Counted from the stretch's first letter, positions 47,284-55,107 are shown. The stretch: 64,000 nucleotides of DNA from Butyrivibrio sp. M55 (GCF_900116865.1 NZ_FPCD01000011.1:37868-101867); one strand, 5' to 3'. Numbers and translations: made by a program. The notes: generated by a model from the sequence alone, not told the origin.

Positions 47284-47550
47284 ATGGAAGTAAAATCTAA
47301 GATTGACGATATTATTGAAATGACACGAATTAACGAACTTCTCGATAAGAGAGCGGCTGCAAATGCAAAGAAGCCTTCCAACGTGATTCTGTGGGTGCTT
47401 GCGGTTATCGGCTCTGTATCGGCAGTTGCCATCATTGCTTATATGGTATACCGCTACATGACACCGGCTTACGAAGATGATTTCTATGATGATGATTTTG
47501 ATGACTTCGACGATGATTTCGATGACGAAGAATTTATGAGAGAAAGCTAA
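47284..47550 (+). CDS. Small single-pass membrane protein with an Asp-rich tail, function unknown
   Basis: 88 residues. A soluble N-terminal part (VKSKIDDIIEMTRINELLDK), one membrane helix (VILWVLAVIGSVSAVAIIAYMV), and a C-terminal tail almost entirely of Asp, Phe, Tyr and Glu (DDFYDDDFDDFDDDFDDEEF). The start is the ATG at 47284 after AAAGGGG. I do not recognise a family. The tail could sit outside the membrane and bind cations. Nine bases separate it from rlmD. Confidence 0.7.
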   Translation: MEVKSKIDDIIEMTRINELLDKRAAANAKKPSNVILWVLAVIGSVSAVAIIAYMVYRYMTPAYEDDFYDDDFDDFDDDFDDEEFMRES

Positions 47551-47559
47551 GAACAGGCC

Positions 47560-49236
47560 GTGAAGAAAAAAGAAGTTATATCAGGAACAGTTAAAAGAGT
47601 GGAATTTCCCAATAAGGGAATAATTGAGACTTCGGAGGGAAAGGTCGTCGTTAAGGGCGTCCTTCCCGATCAGAAGGTCTCTGTACAAATTCAAAAAGTG
47701 AGAAAAGACAGAGCTGAGGGAAGACTTCTCGAAGTTTTGGAAGAATCTCCGGACTACGTTGAAAGCCCCTGCATCCATTTCGGAAAATGCGGAGGCTGTA
47801 GTTATCTTACCATGCCTTACGTAAAGCAGCTCGGGCTCAAGGAACAGCAGGTCAGAAGTATACTTAAGCCTGCTATTGAGAGACAGAGCTCAAAAGTTAC
47901 ATGGGAAGGCATAAAGACCAGCCCCGTAAAATTTGCATACAGAAATAAGATGGAGTTCAGCTTCGGTGATGAAGTCGTAGGCGGACCTCTTTGTCTTGGT
48001 ATGCACAAAAAAGGAAGTTTTTATGACATCGTGACTGTCTCGGGATGCCGTATTGTTGATGATGATTACAAGGCAATTCTGAGCGCTACGCTTGATTATT
48101 TCACTCCCATGTATGAGAGGAAGGAAATATCTTTTTATCACAGAATGAAGCAGGAAGGCTATTTGAGACACCTGCTTGTAAGACGTGCCGTAAAGACGGG
48201 AGATATTCTTGTCGATCTTATTACTACGACAAAGGAAGAACACAATCTTGAGGGATTTAAGGACGCGCTTCTTAATCTTAGCTTAAGCGGTAGGATTGTG
48301 GGCATTCTGCATACTAAGAATGACAGTCTTGCGGATGCGGTTATAGACGAGGGTACCGAGATTCTTTTCGGTCAGGATTATTTCTATGAGTATCTTTTGG
48401 GACTTAAATTCAAGATCAGTCCGTTTTCGTTCTTTCAGACGAATAGTCTGAGTGCGGAAGTCCTGTACAAGACTGTACGCGGATATATAAAGAGCCTGTA
48501 CGATCAGGGCAAGATTGGAAACGACGGGGTTATCTTTGATCTGTACTCCGGAACCGGCACAATTGCCCAGCTTCTTGCACCCGTTGCCAACAAGGTTATC
48601 GGTGTCGAGATTGTCGATGAAGCTGTCGAGGCCGCTAAAGAGAACGCGCGGCTCAACCATCTGGACAATTGCCACTTTATCGCAGGTGATGTGCTCAAAG
48701 TCCTTGATGAGATTGAAGAAAAGCCAGATCTTATTATTCTCGATCCGCCCCGCGATGGAATCAATCCTAAGGCACTCACCAAGATTATCAGCTACGGCGT
48801 GCCATATATTATCTACGTTTCGTGCAAGCCCACAAGCCTTGCCCGCGACCTCGAAATATTTCAGGAGAACGGCTATGTCATGACCAGAGCTGTCGCTCAT
48901 GATCAGTTCCCATGGACGAGCCATGTTGAGACGGTATGTTTATTGTCCAAACTCAAAAGTGCTGAACAACACATAGAAGTGGAAGTAGCTTCAAAGGATC
49001 TTAACATTACAAGTGCAGAGGCAAAGGCCACTTATAATAAAATCAGAGAATGGGTTGAGAATAATTATCAATTTAGTGTACCTAATCTCTATATCGCACA
49101 AGTAAAGAGAAAACACGGAATACTCGAACATGAGAATTATAATCAGACAGGAAATTCGGACGGAAAACAGCCTCAGTGTCCACCTGATAAGGAAAAGGCT
49201 ATTGAGGAAGCACTTAAGCATTTTAAGATGATTTAA
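47560..49236 (+). CDS. rlmD: 23S rRNA (uracil(1939)-C(5))-methyltransferase RlmD with an element-derived C-terminal tail
   Basis: 558 residues, longer than the usual 440-460. An N-terminal TRAM domain, iron-sulfur cysteines in CIHFGKCGGCSYL with a fourth in SGCRIV, the SAM site FDLYSGTGTIAQLLA, DPPRDGINPKAL, and the catalytic VSCKPTSLARDL. The normal enzyme should end soon after HVETVCLL (His455 onward). Here about 98 more residues follow (SAEAKATYNKIREWV, LYIAQVKRKHGI, PQCPPDKEKAIEEALKHF). From 48950 on the DNA is richer in A and T and uses CAA more. The tail is read as DNA of an inserted element, joined at attL. Start is a GTG at 47560; its ribosome site is weak. Confidence 0.9.
   Translation: MKKKEVISGTVKRVEFPNKGIIETSEGKVVVKGVLPDQKVSVQIQKVRKDRAEGRLLEVLEESPDYVESPCIHFGKCGGCSYLTMPYVKQLGLKEQQVRSILKPAIERQSSKVTWEGIKTSPVKFAYRNKMEFSFGDEVVGGPLCLGMHKKGSFYDIVTVSGCRIVDDDYKAILSATLDYFTPMYERKEISFYHRMKQEGYLRHLLVRRAVKTGDILVDLITTTKEEHNLEGFKDALLNLSLSGRIVGILHTKNDSLADAVIDEGTEILFGQDYFYEYLLGLKFKISPFSFFQTNSLSAEVLYKTVRGYIKSLYDQGKIGNDGVIFDLYSGTGTIAQLLAPVANKVIGVEIVDEAVEAAKENARLNHLDNCHFIAGDVLKVLDEIEEKPDLIILDPPRDGINPKALTKIISYGVPYIIYVSCKPTSLARDLEIFQENGYVMTRAVAHDQFPWTSHVETVCLLSKLKSAEQHIEVEVASKDLNITSAEAKATYNKIREWVENNYQFSVPNLYIAQVKRKHGILEHENYNQTGNSDGKQPQCPPDKEKAIEEALKHFKMI
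48922..48948 (+). other. attL of the integrated element, inside rlmD
   Basis: The codons for HVETVCLLS of rlmD. The matching site at 61912-61938 has the same codons with several third-base changes. The common core includes CATGT and TGT (48937-48939). To its left lies chromosomal rlmD, to its right element DNA. Confidence 0.65.
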
Positions 49237-49298
49237 GTAATAAGAGGTATCCTGGACAGGTGCCTGTAAATTAGATAATTCAAATTTAAGTTTTGTGG

Positions 49299-49340
49299 CA
49301 CTCCATCTTAATAAGTTTGTTTATTAAGATGGGGTGTTTT
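49299..49340 (+). terminator. Terminator after the extended rlmD
   Basis: CACTCCATCTTAATAA pairs with TTATTAAGATGGGGTG (one wobble), loop of six, then TTTT. It lies 63 bases after the rlmD stop, inside the element. Confidence 0.9.
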
Positions 49341-49434
49341 CTTACAATTTAGAGCAATAACGGCACATTATATTGCTTTATGCATTTTCTTGCAAAAGCA
49401 CATTAAATAAATTTGGAAGAAGTTATTTTTCAAG

Positions 49435-49460
49435 GTAACTGCAATTTGAATTGCAGTTAC
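49435..49460. repeat. Perfect 26-bp palindrome
   Basis: GTAACTGCAATT at 49435-49446 and AATTGCAGTTAC at 49449-49460 are exact complements around a TG centre. There is no T run, so it is not a terminator. The flanking 100 bases on either side contain no gene. It could be a protein-binding site or part of the element's end. Confidence 0.7.
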
Positions 49461-49509
49461 TCTGACAGGTGTTTGGTGTTGCATTTAGTTTGACAAGTAT
49501 ACATAAAAA

Positions 49510-49546
49510 TGGTTCAACCAAATTTCTTTTTAATCTGGTTGAACCA
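49510..49546 (-). terminator. Terminator for the minus-strand genes ending at 49581
   Basis: TGGTTCAACCA (49510-49520) pairs with TGGTTGAACCA (49536-49546). Read on the minus strand the stem is followed by TTTTTATG. It lies 35 bases beyond the stop of the minus-strand frame. Confidence 0.8.
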
Positions 49547-49580
49547 TCGCATTATGATATATCAAACGTAAAAATAACCA

Positions 49581-49733
49581 TTATAATCCTTCATTGAGCT
49601 CATCACATATAGAAAGCGCTTTATTATAGCGCTCCTTGAGAGCATCTGCATTTGTAGCTTCCATAACATTGCTATAGGAATCTAATGCGTTTTGCTCAGC
49701 ATCCGGTAAGAAATTATCAATTGTTATTCCCAA
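49581..49733 (-). CDS. Short frame of unknown function, or the 3' part of a frameshifted gene
   Basis: 50 residues on the minus strand if started at the TTG at 49733, which has GGAG five bases upstream. It contains GITIDNFLPDAEQNALDSYS and ends KALSICDELNEGL, soluble and helical. It overlaps the end of the next minus-strand frame by 10 bases. It may be a separate coupled gene or the tail of that gene after a frameshift. No family recognised. Confidence 0.45.
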   Translation of the reverse strand: MGITIDNFLPDAEQNALDSYSNVMEATNADALKERYNKALSICDELNEGL

Positions 49734-50059
49734 TCAACTCCACTTTGGTCAGACACATAATCCAAAAAATCTGCTTTTTGGATTTCGACTGCTTGTGGCG
49801 TTGTATTTCTACTAAGAATATTAGTTATCGGAGTTTCTTTATCAAGTTCTTTTTTTAACTTTTCCATGCCTTTTTCCGCATCACCTTTACCAAAATGTTC
49901 CAAAAATTCTTTGGAGCCATTTATTGAGCCATCTTCAACACCAATATTATACTCAGTCATCGCGCCCCAAATATCACCATCTTTACAACCCTTCATTCGA
50001 TAATAAAGATTATAAGTGTGTTTTTGCAACAAATGCAATTCCGAATCTGGCATCATCAT
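49724..50059 (-). CDS. Small protein of unknown function on the minus strand
   Basis: 111 residues, soluble, acidic and helical (LHLLQKHTYNLYYRMKGCKD, KEFLEHFGKGDAEKGMEKLK). No ribosome site precedes the ATGATGATG start cluster at 50059, and a TATAAT-like element lies almost on it. The 5' end may therefore be missing. With the overlapping frame at 49581 and a proper terminator it looks like the 3' part of a once longer gene. No family recognised. Confidence 0.5.
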   Translation of the reverse strand: MMMPDSELHLLQKHTYNLYYRMKGCKDGDIWGAMTEYNIGVEDGSINGSKEFLEHFGKGDAEKGMEKLKKELDKETPITNILSRNTTPQAVEIQKADFLDYVSDQSGVDWE

Positions 50060-50113
50060 GCTATTATAAATATAAGTGGTTGTGTTTGATTTTTTAAAGG
50101 AGATTTATTTAAC

Positions 50114-50830
50114 ATGAAAAGAAATATAGCGTTAGTATTAACTTGTCTTATGATTATAGGTATGGTTGGATGCGTTGGGAATGATAAAGCTCAAGATTCG
50201 GAAAACATCGGAGGAGCAAACGATGCTGCTTCCAATGAACTTGAAACAACATCTGCCGGAGATGAGGCACAGGCGGCAGAAGCTGCAAGCGAGCAGGCAA
50301 CTGCAGCAGATGACGATTTTACACCATATCAGTTATTTTTAAGTGACGATCTTTCTGTTGATGGGCAGACTTTCTTAGAGATATATGCAGAGTCTTTTGA
50401 CGATTTAGGTGAGAAACCGGAGGCATATTACTATGATGTAGATAGTGACGGTGAAGACGAGCTTTTGGTTGTAGGACCATATTACGGTTTCGATATTTAT
50501 GATGTCATTAATGGTGAATTTACATGTCTTGATTGCGGCGGCGGAATAGCAACTATTTGCGATATCTATGCAGGCGAGGGCAAGGCATACGTGGTTCACA
50601 CAGATTTTGGGCATGTTGGAAGACAAAATATTGAATTTGCATTATATGGCTCAAATGGGGAGAAAGTAGAGAGTTTCGAGATTTCAGCCGGTTATCCGGA
50701 TAAGGATAACTACGATGAGAACAGTATGTTCCTTCTTAATGACAAAGAAATCACAATGCAGGAATATGAGAAATATCTGAATACCTATAAGCCTCTGGAT
50801 AGGTCTACGCTTAAGTCTGCATGGGATTAA
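50114..50830 (+). CDS. Putative lipoprotein with Asp-rich calcium-type loop
   Basis: 238 residues. The signal peptide ends in GMVGC (lipobox, Cys20). A Thr/Ala/Glu-rich linker of about 50 residues follows, then a globular part with YDVDSDGEDELLVVG. That loop resembles the DxDxDG repeats of VCBS/FG-GAP-like beta-propeller blades. Probably anchored to the outer face of the membrane. AAGGAG lies 11 bases before the ATG. First plus-strand cargo gene of the element. Function not known. Confidence 0.7.
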   Translation: MKRNIALVLTCLMIIGMVGCVGNDKAQDSENIGGANDAASNELETTSAGDEAQAAEAASEQATAADDDFTPYQLFLSDDLSVDGQTFLEIYAESFDDLGEKPEAYYYDVDSDGEDELLVVGPYYGFDIYDVINGEFTCLDCGGGIATICDIYAGEGKAYVVHTDFGHVGRQNIEFALYGSNGEKVESFEISAGYPDKDNYDENSMFLLNDKEITMQEYEKYLNTYKPLDRSTLKSAWD

Positions 50831-50969
50831 GGATATTGCGACCGGGGCGTCTCTTGTTTCATACAGATTTGCAAACCGAGTAAAGAATCGGACTGTTGGT
50901 CTTATTACCGGTGCAGTTCTGACACGTTTTGAGACTAAAGTGTATGGAAGAGCTAAGAAAAGAAGATAA
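50823..50969 (+). pseudogene. Orphan C-terminal gene fragment
   Basis: 48 codons without a start, in a different frame from the lipoprotein whose end it overlaps. It reads GIKDIATGASLVSYRFANRV, then a part ending LTRFETKVYGRAKKRR before TAA. The composition is that of real protein and it is followed by a terminator-like hairpin at 50991, so it is probably the 3' remnant of a gene lost by recombination. Family unknown. Confidence 0.45.
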
Positions 50970-50981
50970 AGAAAATAATGT

Positions 50982-51045
50982 AGCAAATAGGCAGCCTTAC
51001 GGAATGAGCAGGGAGTTAAGCTCATCTGGAAGGCTGTTTTATATT
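50982..51045 (+). repeat. Hairpin repeat, copy 1 (terminator-like)
   Basis: GCAGCCTTACGGAATGAGC (50991-51009) pairs with the run from GCTCAT to GGCTG (51020-51036) and TTTT follows. The whole 60 bases, starting AGCAAATA, recur with changes at 51971-52034 on the other side of the CPBP gene. Confidence 0.7.
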
Positions 51046-51060
51046 TATGCAAAAGTCATG

Positions 51061-51089
51061 TTGACATACCATGTTAGCCGTAGTATAAC
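51061..51089 (+). promoter_or_regulatory. Promoter of the CPBP protease gene
   Basis: TTGACA at 51061-51066, 17-bp spacer, TATAAC at 51084-51089. Predicted start near 51096. Confidence 0.8.
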
Positions 51090-51111
51090 ATACTATGTTA
51101 GACATAGTATG
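51065..51111. promoter_or_regulatory. Two tandem operator copies over the CPBP promoter
   Basis: Copy 2 (51089-51111) is a perfect palindrome, CATACTATGT-TAG-ACATAGTATG. Copy 1 (51065-51086) differs from it at only three positions and covers the spacer and -10 box. The half-site ATGT..ACAT recalls PadR-type operators, but no such regulator gene is adjacent. The regulator might be one of the Xre proteins of the element or act in trans from the host. Confidence 0.75.
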
Positions 51112-51141
51112 ACTGTAATAGTAACACAAGAGGAGAACAAA

Positions 51142-51936
51142 ATGAAAACTGTAAAATATTTATTGGGAATAATAGTGACTATAGCACTCGCTTTGGTTGC
51201 GTCTGCATATATACCTGGTATATTTGGTAGGATAGCGCTGATACTAATTCTTGTATTATCTGTAATTATTTTTGGACATAAAGAGGTTTTTGCTTTTTCG
51301 TTTAAGAGTTTTAAGGATACATTTGTGATTGGTGGTGTGATGACGGCGGTTACAGCTTTTTACCTTATCACCAACTTGTATAAATCATTTACTGAGTACG
51401 GAACACCGCTTATGGATAGCAAATTGGTGGTATCGTTTTTTATTACCATGTTTATAGGAGCTGGAATTAGTGAAGAACTTATCGCTAGAGGTTTTTTATT
51501 TACATTCCTAAGAAACGCTTTTGGAAACAATAAAGCTTCTTATATTGTTGCTATGGCATTATCTTCGATATTCTTTGGAGCATTGCATTTTACTAATTTG
51601 GATGGGGCAGTTGATCCTACGCCCATCTATGCACAGATAATCTATGCTGTTGGAATAGGTTTTTTCCTTGCTGCACTTTATATTAGAACAGGAAATCTTT
51701 GGGGCAATATGGTACTTCACTATTTGTTTGATATAAGCCTTATGATCTATCCAATGGTCTTCGCAAACAGAAGTGATATGGATGTTCTCATTGGCGAATG
51801 GCTTGGAAACGGCATTATTATCAAATCAATCCTTATTTGTGTAGTATCTGTAATTCTTGGACTTTATCTTATCAGAGACAGCAAATTGCAGCCAATTATT
51901 GATGCTGAGAATGTAATACAAGAAAAAGCTGCTTAA
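51142..51936 (+). CDS. CPBP family intramembrane metalloprotease (Abi/CAAX-like)
   Basis: 264 residues, mostly membrane helices. Catalytic motifs in order: EELIARGFLF (EExxxR), FFGALHF (FxxxH) and NMVLHYLFD (HxxxD). Family members process prenylated peptides or act in bacteriocin self-immunity; the substrate here is unknown. The start is the ATG at 51142 after AGAGGAG. An in-frame extension back to 50929 crosses the operators and is rejected. Controlled by the tandem operators and closed by the repeat copy at 51971. Confidence 0.88.
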   Translation: MKTVKYLLGIIVTIALALVASAYIPGIFGRIALILILVLSVIIFGHKEVFAFSFKSFKDTFVIGGVMTAVTAFYLITNLYKSFTEYGTPLMDSKLVVSFFITMFIGAGISEELIARGFLFTFLRNAFGNNKASYIVAMALSSIFFGALHFTNLDGAVDPTPIYAQIIYAVGIGFFLAALYIRTGNLWGNMVLHYLFDISLMIYPMVFANRSDMDVLIGEWLGNGIIIKSILICVVSVILGLYLIRDSKLQPIIDAENVIQEKAA

Positions 51937-51970
51937 TTCAGTTTTACATATAAATCGGAGTGTTTAACAC

Positions 51971-52034
51971 AGCAAATATGCAGCCTTTTGGTTTGGGCAG
52001 GGAATTAGGCTCATTCCGGAAGGCTGCTTTTATA
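51971..52034 (+). terminator. Hairpin repeat, copy 2: terminator of the CPBP gene
   Basis: GCAGCCTT..GG....GGGC and the complementary run ending GGAAGGCTGC form a long stem followed by TTTTATATT. It is the partner of the repeat at 50982. Confidence 0.8.
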
Positions 52035-52068
52035 TTGCAATCTTTGCAGGAAAAATTTTATAATATGA

Positions 52069-52197
52069 AAAATCGATAAAGGGTTTAATGTAGGCGATGT
52101 TTGGTCTGTGTGAATGTATGGAACAACGAAACCAGCAAGTAAAATGTGGATTAGGAATAATGGAACTGGAACGTGGCATGGTTATCCAATGGAGTGA
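52069..52197 (+). pseudogene. Remnant of a secreted/polymorphic-toxin C-terminus
   Basis: The frame reads KIDKGFNVGDVWSV, a TGA at 52111, then MYGTTKPASKMWIRNNGTGT and a short end WHGYPMEW. It is a gene end without its body. The short WHGYP-type ending recalls the last residues of some polymorphic toxins; this is recollection, not a search. The next gene, separated by 38 bases, has the size and character of an immunity protein. Confidence 0.35.
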
Positions 52198-52235
52198 TAA
52201 GAGTTTTTATAATACAAATACGAGGAGAAAATGAA

Positions 52236-52778
52236 ATGAATTTTTTTATACAGGTTAGTAACCCAAAATACTTAAATAGAACTAATGATGAATGTATCGA
52301 AAGCTTATCGGATGCTGTCGAGGATAGTTTTCCCTTAAATACAGAAGATGCCTTTTTGGTTTGGAACCATATTTATGTACCATTATCTTATAAATATGAT
52401 ATTAGCTATATGATAGAAGATCTTGTTAAAATTTTAAAGAAAATTATGGAGAGTGAAAAGGGAAGTTTAAATATATGTTGGCTTCCTGATACATTTCGAT
52501 GTGATTGGAAAATAGAATGGAGTGCAGGAGAAATAAATATATTATCACATTGGGATTGTACTGTGGGAGATTTGGAGGATTTATTGAATAACAATAATTC
52601 GATAAAAATGCCAATTGAACAGTTTTTGAATGAATGGAAAAAACTATTGGAACTGATAGTTTGTGTTTTAAAACATAATGGTTATACTGAAACAAATTTG
52701 GATGGGTTAGATGAATTGATTACTGTTTATGAAAAAATCAATGATGCTGGAATGCTTTACAAAGATAATGAAGCTTAA
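52236..52778 (+). CDS. Hypothetical protein, possible immunity protein
   Basis: 180 residues, soluble and very acidic, with Trp-rich patches (WLPDTFRCDWKIEW, LSHWDCTVGDLEDLL). No signal peptide. The start is the ATG at 52236, eight bases after GAGGAG; a longer frame from 52173 lies in the toxin remnant. Base composition is A+T-rich compared with the core genes. It directly follows a toxin-like C-terminal remnant, the standard place for an immunity gene. No family recognised with certainty. Confidence 0.5.
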   Translation: MNFFIQVSNPKYLNRTNDECIESLSDAVEDSFPLNTEDAFLVWNHIYVPLSYKYDISYMIEDLVKILKKIMESEKGSLNICWLPDTFRCDWKIEWSAGEINILSHWDCTVGDLEDLLNNNNSIKMPIEQFLNEWKKLLELIVCVLKHNGYTETNLDGLDELITVYEKINDAGMLYKDNEA

Positions 52779-52858
52779 AGAATTATGGATTGTAATGGAA
52801 AAAACTGATAAAACTGATGCAAATGCGAGAGAGTTTTATTTTACGAGGAGATTTATGT

Positions 52859-53371
52859 ATGAAGATGAGAATACTTGTGCCAATCGTGGCAATGAGTTTG
52901 ATTGTTGTGGGATGTGAAAAGAAAAATGATGTTGAGATAACTGATGCGCCGTCTGCTGTGGAATCTCAATCGGCAGCAGGAGATAGTGAAGCTGCGGATA
53001 CTAACGCTGTCGATGAGAGCACAGATGTGGCAGCAGAGCAGGAAGGTGCAGCAGGAGATTCAGGTGAATCCGGCACCAAGGTGCTTACCGATGAGCAGGC
53101 CCGTGATGCGGTATGGAAGTATATCTGTACTGAAGAAAACCCGAGTCTGGAGGAGTATGACGGAGAAGCTTCCGTTTATTGCGTTGTCAGCTCTGAGGAA
53201 GGCGCAGATGAGATAAGGATTGATTTTAGATCATATACCGGTTCGCACGAGTATTTTTACATCGACCGTGCCACGGGAGATACACATTCTACGCAGTTTG
53301 TGCCCGGAATAATTGATGAAGAAGAGGATACCGGCTTATCCATAAATGTGTGGGATTATATAGACAAGTAA
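52859..53371 (+). CDS. Putative lipoprotein
   Basis: 170 residues. The signal MKMRILVPIVAMSLIVVGC has a good lipobox. It is followed by about 55 Ala/Ser/Glu/Asp-rich residues, then a small domain (LTDEQARDAVWKYICTEENP, EYFYIDRATGDTHSTQFVPG) resembling short cystatin-like or PepSY-type folds. The start at 52859 follows GAGGAG; an overlapping ATG at 52855 is out of frame. The G+C content is closer to the chromosome than that of the gene before it. Confidence 0.7.
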   Translation: MKMRILVPIVAMSLIVVGCEKKNDVEITDAPSAVESQSAAGDSEAADTNAVDESTDVAAEQEGAAGDSGESGTKVLTDEQARDAVWKYICTEENPSLEEYDGEASVYCVVSSEEGADEIRIDFRSYTGSHEYFYIDRATGDTHSTQFVPGIIDEEEDTGLSINVWDYIDK

Positions 53372-53475
53372 ATAGCATTTACGTTTACGAAATGCTTGCG
53401 CACGAGCTGTATTGTGAAGCAATAGAATACCTTTACGCTCTACACAAAAAAAGGACCTCGCTAAAGTGATCAAAG

Positions 53476-53757
53476 TGTACCGACCCCAAAAAGTTAGACC
53501 AAAAATCTAACTTTTGGGAGGTCGGTATTTTTATGGCAAAATATGATTTTGATTTTAAGAAAAAGGTAGTCTTAGCATACCTCAAAGGAGAAGGTGGAAA
53601 GGACTATTTAGCAAAAAAGTACAGTGTAGCTAGTTCACATCATATTCTAGAATGGGTAAATAACTATAATATGTTAGGCGATGAAGGTCTAAAACGATCT
53701 CGGAAAAAAGAGAGTTATTCTTTCGAAAAGAAGCTTAATATTGTACATAATGAATCA
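53476..53757 (+). mobile_element. Truncated IS3-family (IS150-like) insertion sequence, left end only
   Basis: The left end TGTACCGACCCCAAAAAGTT at 53476 forms a hairpin with TCTAACTTTTGG and GGTCGGTA just before the orf. The coding part breaks off near 53757, where the sequence changes to the 3' end of the Xre gene. The rest of the element is missing. Confidence 0.75.
53533..53757 (+). pseudogene. Truncated IS3-family OrfA (helix-turn-helix)
   Basis: About 75 residues of an IS3 OrfA: YDFDFKKKVVLAYLKGEGGK, YLAKKYSVASSHHILEWVNN and LGDEGLKRSRKKESYSFEKK. After SNS (about residue 75) the frame runs into antisense DNA of the Xre gene. The transposase half is absent, so it cannot move on its own. 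Confidence 0.75.
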
Positions 53758-53778
53758 AATAGCATGGGAAATCCTGTG

Positions 53779-54624
53779 CTACTTTTTCCTTCTTCGCTTT
53801 CTTGCATCAGGCTCTATAAGTGGAGATTGTTCCATCATATTTCCAAGTTCGGTTGGATCATTACTTTTAGCGACTCTGTCTAGCTCGGAGTCGCTTATTT
53901 TTACGCCAAGTATGTGAAGCAGGCTCTTGTGAATCAGCTTACCAAAAGACATCTTCTCTTTTTCTTTGTTATATTCATCAAATATTATCTTCATCAATGC
54001 CTTTTGATCAGAATAACCATCCTGATAATCTGAGGTTGAAGAATCATTTTTATGATTGAACTTTATGTCTCGAAGAATGGAGAGTAATGCATTTGCCATC
54101 CTGCCGGAGAAAAGATAATCCTGATTCATTCTGACATAGTCAGCTTCAAGAAGTTTCTTCTGAACTTCTCTTGATTTAATATCGGCACCTTCTTGTTTTA
54201 TGCGTTCGATTTGAACAGTATCATTAAATTTCTGAATTGATTCATCCACAAATCCGTTAACATAGATGGCTGCGTCCAAAAGCATATTGTCAAAGTTTTT
54301 ATGCTCGATTATTTCAGACAAAAGAGCGGAATCTACTTCTTCACTTCTAAGTTTATCAAGAGCACCATCAGTAAGTCCAAGTTCATGTATCTCATAATGT
54401 GGCTGCTTGAGGGTATTGGTAAGTCCCAGAAGATAATCAGCAGAAACATGAAAAGCATTGCAATATTTTATCAGTACGTTACTTGGAACATAGTGACCTT
54501 CTTTTTCGTAATCAGCAATTGAGGTCGCAGCTATGCCTAGCTTGTCGGCAACGTCTTTCTGAGTGAGCTTTGCCTCACCGTTCAAATATCTTAAATCTTT
54601 TAAGCGTACATTTACTGATTCCAT
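53779..54624 (-). CDS. Xre family transcriptional regulator of the element
   Basis: 281 residues on the minus strand. N-terminal helix-turn-helix (LTQKDVADKLGIAATSIADY, HVSADYLLGLTNT). A long C-terminal part without a known enzyme motif holds LLDAAIYVNGFVDESIQKF and ends in a basic RKRRRKK. It is divergent from the relaxase operon across a 590-bp non-coding region, the position of a repressor of mobilization functions. Confidence 0.82.
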   Translation of the reverse strand: MESVNVRLKDLRYLNGEAKLTQKDVADKLGIAATSIADYEKEGHYVPSNVLIKYCNAFHVSADYLLGLTNTLKQPHYEIHELGLTDGALDKLRSEEVDSALLSEIIEHKNFDNMLLDAAIYVNGFVDESIQKFNDTVQIERIKQEGADIKSREVQKKLLEADYVRMNQDYLFSGRMANALLSILRDIKFNHKNDSSTSDYQDGYSDQKALMKIIFDEYNKEKEKMSFGKLIHKSLLHILGVKISDSELDRVAKSNDPTELGNMMEQSPLIEPDARKRRRKK

Positions 54625-54977
54625 AAAAAATACCTCTCATATTAAAAATATGATATCACACCGATATGTCGTTTTTATATCTTTTTGATTTGCAATCACG
54701 ACGTTTCGTGTATAGGAAGGAGTGGGTCGTTTTTTCTTTTTAATAAAGATAGAAAAAGCGAATGACCGTTCCGAATGAATACTCAACCCGGGGAAAGCTA
54801 AGCGAAGACGTCTGATGGACAGAGCGAGCCAAGGTGCAGCAAACGACAAAGCCCAAAACAGTCTAAATGGCTAACATGATCTTAGAGGATACTTGTTAGG
54901 AACTCAGGAGGGGAGACGGCAACTTAAGCAAAAAGATTACTGCTAAAGAATAGAAAGCGAGTGGTTGCGGAAAGCAA

Positions 54978-55107
54978 TTTTCGGAGAAAATGGTGCAGCC
55001 ATTTTCACTGAAAAGGGGTCAAGGGGGCGAAGCTCCTTTGTCAGGTCGAGGGTGAAACCCCGCCCAGTAGGTATGTTGGAATCGACATACCATACTGGGT
55101 ATTTTTT
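54978..55107. other. Presumptive oriT: cluster of hairpins upstream of the relaxase
   Basis: Within the 590 bases lacking genes (54625-55213) there is a series of inverted repeats. An AAAATGG/CCATTTT stem lies at 54978-55014. An AAGGGGGC/GCTCCTT stem lies at 55021-55039. A GGG/CCC stem follows. The main repeat, CCCAGTA-GGTATGT (55063-55076) against ACATACCATACTGGG (55085-55099), is followed by TATTTTTT. Such arrays next to a Mob gene are typical of transfer origins; the nick site cannot be named. The rest of the gap (54640-54970) shows no gene. Confidence 0.5.

Noticed and set aside
50929..51141. N-terminal extension of the CPBP protease
   Set aside because: It would translate through the terminator-like repeat, the promoter and both operators; AGAGGAG precedes the ATG at 51142.
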